From Candidatus Peregrinibacteria bacterium RIFOXYB2_FULL_32_7 (GTDB lineage Bacteria; Patescibacteriota; Gracilibacteria; UBA1369; GWF2-33-10), in assembly GCA_001787465.1 (NCBI GenBank), contig MFXJ01000103.1:1-5347 (forward strand): DNA of 5,347 bases. The letters run 5' to 3'. This document shows positions 1-5,347 of this stretch, in pieces; within the stretch, counting starts at the first letter, position 1, and each line of letters opens with the position of its first letter. Made by a program: the position numbers and the translations under genes. The notes under the pieces are model-generated. The model did no database searches. It saw only the letters and a program-made list of their open reading frames with translations, and was not told where the DNA came from.

Positions 1-24
1 TCAGTTTTTTTTGGAAAACATTTT

Positions 25-210
25 GTGTGCAGAAAAGTAGTACGCCAAAAAGGAGAATCTTTTGAGCGGCTTGTGAATCGTTATAAAAGAATTCATGGAA
101 TGAAAATAGTTCCATTTGTACGCGGTATACGCTATCGACGAGCTCCTGTAAAAAAGCGATTAGTAAGAGCACGGGCTATACATAGCGCACAATTAAAAGC
201 AAAACCTTAA
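25..210 (+). CDS. rpsU: Small ribosomal subunit protein bS21-like, start uncertain
   Basis: The 61-residue product is very basic, with Lys and Arg along its whole length. It has the bS21 layout: a short N-terminal strand, a 'GESFERLVNRYKR' helix at about residues 10-22, then a basic segment with 'RYRRAPVKKRLVRARA' at about 37-52. In the family, bS21 sits on the 30S platform near the anti-Shine-Dalgarno end of 16S rRNA and helps initiation. The GTG at 25 has a weak purine stretch (GGAAAA, 13-18) six bases upstream. The frame is open to base 1, so a start outside the window cannot be excluded and the Cys at residue 2 is unusual for this family. The gene ends 9 bases before gyrB on the same strand, which suggests cotranscription. 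A different small basic RNA-binding protein is the main alternative. Confidence 0.62.
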   Translation: MCRKVVRQKGESFERLVNRYKRIHGMKIVPFVRGIRYRRAPVKKRLVRARAIHSAQLKAKP

Positions 211-2121
<1,911 letters not shown>

Positions 2122-2210
2122 TTATTAGTAATTAGTAATGGGTAATTGAGGTAATTTCGCAAAACGAAATATTTTTTCCTAATTACTAATTACCAGTTAC
2201 CAATTACTGA
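2122..2210. repeat. Imperfect inverted repeat made of 7-base units (TAATTRG type)
   Basis: On the plus strand four in-phase heptads follow the gyrB stop: TTATTAG, TAATTAG, TAATGGG and TAATTGA (2122-2149), with an offset TAATTTC at 2152-2158. On the minus strand four more run in phase from 2206 down to 2179: TAATTGG, TAACTGG, TAATTAG and TAATTAG. The arms 2125-2147 and 2188-2210 pair at 19 of 23 positions, so the whole block can fold into a long hairpin with a smaller hairpin at its tip. It resembles in form the short tandemly repeated heptanucleotide elements known from cyanobacteria. No coding potential is visible. Its function is unknown; it may act as a transcript end for gyrB. Confidence 0.75.
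2154..2177 (+). terminator. Possible terminator of the rpsU-gyrB transcript
   Basis: ATTTCG (2154-2159) and CGAAAT (2165-2170) form a 6-bp stem around a CAAAA loop, followed by A and six T. It begins 33 bases after the gyrB stop and lies at the tip of the larger heptad inverted repeat. The stem is AT-rich and weak alone, so the outer repeat may be needed. Confidence 0.4.
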
Positions 2211-2216
2211 AATTAA

Positions 2217-2294
2217 TGGGACGGCTGATGGGTTTTGAACCCATGACCTTCGGGACCACAATCCGACGCTCTAACCAACTGAGCTACAGCCGTC
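2217..2294 (-). tRNA. tRNA-His (anticodon GTG), CCA encoded
   Basis: Read on the minus strand, a full cloverleaf forms: acceptor ACGGCTG/CAGCCGT (2287-2293 with 2221-2227), D arm GCTC/GAGC with loop AGTTGGTTA, anticodon loop TTGTGGT with anticodon GTG at 2257-2259, variable loop AGGTC, and T arm ATGGG/CCCAT with loop TTCAAAA. The identity is confirmed by an extra encoded G-1 at 2294 facing C73 at 2220, the hallmark recognised by histidyl-tRNA synthetase. The 3' CCA is encoded at 2217-2219. Two oddities are visible: the first acceptor pair is A1-U72, and the anticodon stem closes with an A31/C39 mismatch (2262 and 2254). The gene is divergent from hisS, whose product should charge it. Confidence 0.97.
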
Positions 2295-2313
2295 AAAATT
2301 AAATTGCGGAAGC

Positions 2314-2319
2314 ATTGTA
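2314..2319 (-). promoter_or_regulatory. Possible -10 box for tRNA-His
   Basis: On the minus strand this reads TACAAT, one base from TATAAT, and it lies 20 bases before the tRNA's first encoded base. That would leave a 5' leader of about a dozen bases. No good -35 box is visible; at the expected distance lies the A/T-only arm of the 2328-2362 hairpin. Confidence 0.35.
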
Positions 2320-2327
2320 AATGATTT

Positions 2328-2362
2328 TTTTGTTTTTAAAAAGGGAATTTTTAAAAACAAAA
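2328..2362. repeat. Perfect 15-bp AT hairpin with GGGAA loop
   Basis: The arms 2328-2342 (TTTTGTTTTTAAAAA) and 2348-2362 are exact reverse complements around the five-base loop GGGAA. Only one pair of the 15 is G-C. It lies 34 bases upstream of the tRNA-His and 124 bases upstream of hisS. The U-rich arms mean it could end transcription on either strand, insulating the divergent genes or stopping gyrB read-through that would run antisense to the tRNA. That role is inference. Confidence 0.6.
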
Positions 2363-2403
2363 TGTTTTAACACGTTGAAACAAATTCCTCTTGGTTTCTT
2401 GTA

Positions 2404-2473
2404 GGAAAAAGGATAAAGTACAAAGGATAAAGAAAAAATTTCAAAAAACTTTCTTTATCATTTATCATTTATT
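2404..2473. repeat. Second 7-base inverted repeat array (GGATAAA type) before hisS
   Basis: Five in-phase heptads run on the plus strand: GGAAAAA, GGATAAA, GTACAAA, GGATAAA and GAAAAAA (2404-2438). Three run on the minus strand: AATAAAT, GATAAAT and GATAAAG (2473 down to 2453). The arms 2413-2435 and 2450-2472 pair at 19 of 23 positions with a 14-base A-rich loop. The unit sequence differs from that of the array after gyrB, but the period and the inverted layout are the same. It ends 12 bases before the hisS ATG, so if it is transcribed the hairpin would sit in the hisS leader. Confidence 0.7.
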
Positions 2474-2485
2474 TTGATTTAAAAA

Positions 2486-3796
2486 ATGTCAAAAATTACT
2501 CCTCGCACTCTTCAAGGTTTTGATGATCGACATGGAGATGAAATGGTAATTCGCAATTATGTTAAAGATGTTTGGGAAAAAATTTTTCAAAAATTTGGTT
2601 ATTCCGCGATTGAAACGCCTTCTTTGGAATATTGTGAAATTTTAACTGGAAAATATGGCGAAGAAGAAAAATTAATTTATCATTTTAAAGATCATGGAGA
2701 TAGACAGGTAGCTCTTCGTTATGACCAAACTGTTCCTTTAGCTCGTTATGTAACGCAACATAGAAATCTGATTGCTTTCCCTTTCAAAAGATATGAAATC
2801 TCGCGTGTTTGGAGGGCGGATGCGGCAAGAAAAGGCAGAAGGCGGGAATTTTATCAATGTGATATCGATATCGTTGGAACAGAAAGTACCATGGCTGATG
2901 CGGAAATTTTACAAGTTTTATACGAAGGATTTAAAATATTAGGATTGCCTGAACATAAAATACTTTTAAATCATAGAAAATTAATTAGTGGTTTTGTACA
3001 AAGTTTAAAAATTCCTGAAAATAAAGAAATTGAAGTTTATCGAGCTATTGATAAATTTGATAAAGTAGGGATTCTCGGGGTTGAAAAAGAATTAAAAGAT
3101 AGGGGAGTACCGCAAAGCGCAATTCCAAAAATTATTGAATTTATTTCTGCTAGTGAGAAAAATAATAAGGAAATGATTGATGAATTAGAAAAGTTAGTGA
3201 AAGGTAATGAGTTAGGTGAAAAAGGAATAAGAGAATTAAGAGAAATTTTGGAAATTTGTGAATTTGCTGAGATTCCGAAAGAGACGATTATCATTTCACC
3301 GCGTTTAGTGCGCGGACTGGATTATTATACAGATGCGGTTTTTGAAGTGGTTCTTGAAGGTTGGCCTGGTTCTTTCGCTGGTGGAGGAAGATATGCTGGG
3401 CTTTGTTCCAGATTTTCAAATGAGAATATTAATGCCACTGGAGTTGCCGTTGGATTTGAACCGCTTTGTATGTTGATCGCAGAAAGAAAAATGGGACCAG
3501 AAAATATTTCTCCAGCTGATGTTTTTATAGTCTTATTTAGTAATGAAATGAAGAAAGATGTTTTGGATTTAGCTCAGAAATTAAGAAAAGCAGGTTTGCG
3601 CGTTCAAATAGCTTACGAAGCTTCCAAATTAGGTAAGCAATTTCAATATGCAGATAAATTAAAAATTCCCAAAGTAATTATTATGGGACCAGATGAAAAA
3701 AAGGAAGGGATTTGCGTAGTGAAAGATATGGGAAGCGGTGAACAAAAAGAGGTGGCTTTGGGAGAAATTGTTAAATTGTTTGCTTTGTACAGATAA
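2486..3796 (+). CDS. hisS: Histidyl-tRNA synthetase (HisRS), archaeal/eukaryotic-like sequence type
   Basis: HisRS is a class II enzyme, normally a homodimer, that activates histidine with ATP and charges tRNA-His; the cognate tRNA gene lies just upstream. At 436 residues the length is normal. Visible in order are 'LRYDQTVPLARYV' (77-89), motif 2 with 'VWRADAARKGRRREFYQCD' (108-126, ATP-binding Arg110), 'DKFDKV' (189-194), the histidine motif 'RLVRGLDYYTDAVFEV' (273-288, catalytic Arg276), 'GGGRYAGL' (299-306) and a C-terminal anticodon-binding domain from about 344. The 'LRYDxTVPxARY' and 'REFYQCDxDI' forms match human and archaeal HisRS better than the E. coli form. Odd point: motif 3 reads 'VGFEPL' (322-327), with Pro326 where class II enzymes have Arg. 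The ATG at 2486 fits the family N-terminus but has no Shine-Dalgarno sequence. No convincing promoter was found; a TTGAAA at 2375-2380 has no clear -10 partner. Confidence 0.95.
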   Translation: MSKITPRTLQGFDDRHGDEMVIRNYVKDVWEKIFQKFGYSAIETPSLEYCEILTGKYGEEEKLIYHFKDHGDRQVALRYDQTVPLARYVTQHRNLIAFPFKRYEISRVWRADAARKGRRREFYQCDIDIVGTESTMADAEILQVLYEGFKILGLPEHKILLNHRKLISGFVQSLKIPENKEIEVYRAIDKFDKVGILGVEKELKDRGVPQSAIPKIIEFISASEKNNKEMIDELEKLVKGNELGEKGIRELREILEICEFAEIPKETIIISPRLVRGLDYYTDAVFEVVLEGWPGSFAGGGRYAGLCSRFSNENINATGVAVGFEPLCMLIAERKMGPENISPADVFIVLFSNEMKKDVLDLAQKLRKAGLRVQIAYEASKLGKQFQYADKLKIPKVIIMGPDEKKEGICVVKDMGSGEQKEVALGEIVKLFALYR

Positions 3797-3931
3797 CCAA
3801 TCATTTTCTGATGGTAAATCATCAAATTTAAGTTTTGCTAATTGACTGGACTCATAATCCAATCTTTCTAATAAAAATTTTTCCAAAGCTAATTCCATAA
3901 GTTTGCTTTTACTGATTTATTCTTTTGCATA
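3797..3931 (-). pseudogene. Probable remnant of a ribbon-helix-helix antitoxin-like gene
   Basis: Read on the minus strand from 3931, one frame gives 'YAKE', a TAA stop at 3919-3917, then 'ISKSKLMELALEKFLLERL', a short linker, and 'LKFDDLPSENDWLSVQSK' near 3797. The composition looks like real protein. The helix 'ISKSKLMELALEKFL' after a 'YAKE' helix end resembles helices 1 and 2 of ribbon-helix-helix (CopG/MetJ-fold) regulators, and acidic tails like 'FDDLPSENDW' occur in antitoxins. An ATG at 3898 gives a 79-codon frame, but more than half of it runs antisense inside hisS and looks like shadow. There is no Shine-Dalgarno sequence, no DNA-binding N-terminal strand and no toxin partner. I read it as decayed. 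A live small protein starting at 3898 is possible. The family call is by pattern only. Confidence 0.35.
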
Positions 3932-4016
3932 AAAAATTGTAATATTAAAAATAAGGGTTTTCAATGTAGAAAAGACTAAATCCTTTAAAAAACGGATCAA
4001 ACTTTTTGGTTTGAAG

Positions 4017-4168
4017 AACTCATCTCCCGACCCCTTCTCTTTAAAATATTTCAGCTTATAAATAAAAAATTAATAGAAAAAGAAGGGGAGTTTTTCTATT
4101 AATTTAATTTTTGAATTAGATCACCCTCTTCTCTTTTGATAAAGAGAAGAGGGTAGGGGTGATGAGTT
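4017..4168. repeat. MITE-like palindromic element with imperfect terminal inverted repeats
   Basis: The ends 4017-4042 and 4141-4168 are inverted copies: both begin AACTCATC and end TTCTCTTT when read inward, with two mismatches and two small gaps between them. The same pyrimidine-rich motif occurs twice more inside: inverted at 4077-4090 (AAAAAGAAGGGGAG) and direct at 4120-4136. This gives two hairpin modules in tandem. The right module is a 14-bp perfect stem (4123-4136 with 4141-4154) around a TGAT loop. No transposase frame and no clear target duplication beyond a possible AG on each side are seen. Its size (152 bases) and shape suit a non-autonomous miniature element or an extragenic palindrome. 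Copies elsewhere in the genome would settle it. Confidence 0.6.
4067..4105. terminator. 15-bp hairpin, possible bidirectional terminator
   Basis: The arms 4067-4081 and 4091-4105 are exact reverse complements around the loop GAAGGGGAG, and AATTTTT follows on the plus side at 4107-4113. It lies between convergent hisS and the minus-strand gene, where a shared terminator would be expected. It is about 270 bases past the hisS stop and is part of the palindromic element, so the terminator role is inferred. Confidence 0.4.
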
Positions 4169-4358
4169 AGACCACAGCCAACATTTTTAAAATAAAATAT
4201 AAACAACTAAATCAAAAAATTTTTTCAGATTCGGTTTGATTTCTTCTTAAACTTTTAACAGTTTCATAAATAATTTTTTTCATAAATATCAACTTAAAGA
4301 AGCCTTGATTATTTTAACATAATTATTTTTAAACTATTTTCCGCTTGATCCTAAAAAA

Positions 4359-5347
4359 CTAAGCCGCGGCTTTTATATTATCGTCTTCTACCTCCAAATC
4401 ATGCACTTCGACGTTGTCTTCGATAGAATCGACACTGGTAATTATATCAGGGTCATTTTCTTTTGACTCATGAATAGTTTCTTTTTGGCATAATTCTTTT
4501 CCTAAATCTTCAGCATCAGGACCGGTAAATTCTGATTGTTCTTCAGGACTTGATGTTTGAATTGACGATAAAACGCCATCTGTGAAAATAAATTTTTCGC
4601 TGTAACCTCCTTCTCTGGCAATCATAAATTCTGAATTGCCACCTATATCATGTAAGAGTTGAAAGATTTCGTGAGTTTCCATTAAAGGCATAGCTTTTTC
4701 TTTTAAAATTTGTCGAATCGCTCTTTTTTTCTGTTCATCCGCTATAGTTGATTGTTCTACGGCTATTATGTGATTAGCAACTTCAATTTTCTCTTTATCA
4801 ATTTTTTCTTTTTTATTATCTGTTATCCAATTATTTAAAATATATTCTTTGAATGGATCACTAATAAAAATATTTTCATAAGCATCTTTATTCCTAGCTA
4901 TTTGTTTTACTGTTACTTTATTTTCAGCTACTGCAAAATATTCATGCATATGCACTGCATTCATAATTGCTTCTTTGATATCATAAACATCTTTTAGTAG
5001 TAGTCCGCCAAGGATTATTTGCACAGGAACTGAGATTAAACCAACACCAGTTGCATCACTAGCAAACAAGAAAGCTTCCAAAGCGGCGATTGAAGCTTTT
5101 GATCCGCCGTTGGCAATTAGTTTTTCAAGAGCACTTTTAGCCGCCATTTTGGCGGCTTGAAGTGAAATCTTTTTAGCAATTTTTTTGCCTATTTGCGTTT
5201 CAAAAGCTCTCATGGCAAGTTTCGGACCTAAATTCTTACCAATCATTGAACCAGCTAATCCAGTAGTGAGGGCGTCTACTAGTCCTTCTGCAACCGCATG
5301 ACTTCCAGCGGGACAAATTTTATCTAAAGATTCTTTAAGTAAAATTT
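4359..5347 (-). CDS. Unrecognised Ala/Gly-rich, probably membrane-associated protein with acidic tail (5' partial)
   Basis: I do not recognise this protein. The frame ends at TAG (4359-4361) and stays open to the window's right edge. The 33 codons upstream of the first internal ATG (5246) read well as protein ('GLVDALTTGLAGS'), so the true start lies outside and at least 328 residues are visible. Numbered from that ATG, residues 1-60 are basic and Ala-rich ('IGKKIAKKISLQAAKMAAKS'), probably amphipathic helix. About 65-84 ('GLISVPVQIILGGLLL') is one strongly hydrophobic stretch, likely a membrane segment. Residues 145-190 are charged helix, and the last 60 or so are about one third Asp/Glu, probably disordered. 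The Gly/Ala spacing before the hydrophobic part suggests helix packing in a membrane, but no catalytic motif is visible. It faces hisS tail to tail and shows no link to it. Confidence 0.75.
   Translation of the reverse strand, partial: ILLKESLDKICPAGSHAVAEGLVDALTTGLAGSMIGKNLGPKLAMRAFETQIGKKIAKKISLQAAKMAAKSALEKLIANGGSKASIAALEAFLFASDATGVGLISVPVQIILGGLLLKDVYDIKEAIMNAVHMHEYFAVAENKVTVKQIARNKDAYENIFISDPFKEYILNNWITDNKKEKIDKEKIEVANHIIAVEQSTIADEQKKRAIRQILKEKAMPLMETHEIFQLLHDIGGNSEFMIAREGGYSEKFIFTDGVLSSIQTSSPEEQSEFTGPDAEDLGKELCQKETIHESKENDPDIITSVDSIEDNVEVHDLEVEDDNIKAAA

Larger units (their letters stand above)
3797..4358. other. Spacer between convergent genes, no intact gene
   Basis: This 562-base stretch separates hisS from the minus-strand gene on the right. 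The left quarter holds the antitoxin-like remnant. Bases 3932-4016 are AT-rich with only a weak 6-bp stem (3997-4002 with 4009-4014). Bases 4017-4168 are the palindromic element. Bases 4169-4358 are AT-rich with no convincing frame; only a weak 8-bp stem (4209-4216 with 4235-4242) with a large loop was noticed. Confidence 0.7.

Noticed and set aside
2217..2294. Attachment site of an integrated element at the tRNA-His 3' end
   Set aside because: No integrase gene and no repeat of the tRNA 3' end is found elsewhere in the window.
2122..2473. CRISPR array around the tRNA
   Set aside because: The repeats are 7 bases long, adjacent and inverted between arms, without spacers of constant length.
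2295..2485. T-box or other riboswitch before hisS
   Set aside because: No T-box sequence and no specifier stem with a His codon in the expected form was seen; the leader holds only the hairpin and the heptad repeat.
3037..3294. Minus-strand frame of 85 codons inside hisS
   Set aside because: It is fully antisense to hisS, rich in Ser, Ile and Asn, with no motif: a shadow of the real gene.
3643..3825. Minus-strand frame of 60 codons across the hisS end
   Set aside because: It is mostly antisense to hisS, lacks a ribosome binding site, and the neighbouring minus frame reads far more like protein in the shared region.
3801..3830. Terminator directly after hisS
   Set aside because: The only stem (3809-3813 with 3820-3824) is 5 bp and lacks a T-run.

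Overview
This AT-rich window carries three clear housekeeping genes and a tRNA: the end of a small basic ribosomal protein gene (bS21-like), gyrB, tRNA-His(GTG) and hisS. At the right edge there is an unrecognised protein gene on the minus strand. The small bS21-like protein, the compact GyrB without the large enterobacterial insert, the lack of Shine-Dalgarno sequences before gyrB and hisS, and the repeat-filled intergenic spaces suggest a candidate phyla radiation (Patescibacteria, perhaps Parcubacteria-like) bacterium. That assignment is an inference from style, not a match. No reading frame uses TGA internally, so ordinary code 11 fits.

Layout. Bases 1-2121: rpsU-like gene and gyrB, same strand, 9 bases apart, probably one transcript. 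Bases 2122-2485: a busy spacer with tRNA-His on the minus strand. A 7-base-period inverted repeat array lies on each side of the tRNA (2122-2210 and 2404-2473), and a perfect 15-bp hairpin (2328-2362) lies between the tRNA and the second array. Bases 2486-3796: hisS, encoding a histidyl-tRNA synthetase of the archaeal/eukaryotic-like sequence type. Bases 3797-4358: a spacer between convergent genes. It holds a probable decayed ribbon-helix-helix antitoxin-like fragment (minus strand) and a MITE-like palindromic element (4017-4168). Bases 4359-5347: a minus-strand gene, cut off at its 5' end by the window, for an Ala/Gly-rich, probably membrane-associated protein with an acidic tail.

Functional links. 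bS21 serves translation and GyrB serves DNA supercoiling. The tRNA-His gene and hisS form a cognate pair, divergently arranged about 190 bases apart; the tRNA has the encoded G-1 and C73 that histidyl-tRNA synthetases recognise. I found no complete new defence or mobile system. The best leads are the two unrelated heptad palindromes around the tRNA, the composite palindromic element after hisS, the Pro in place of the class II motif 3 Arg in HisRS, and the antitoxin-like remnant.
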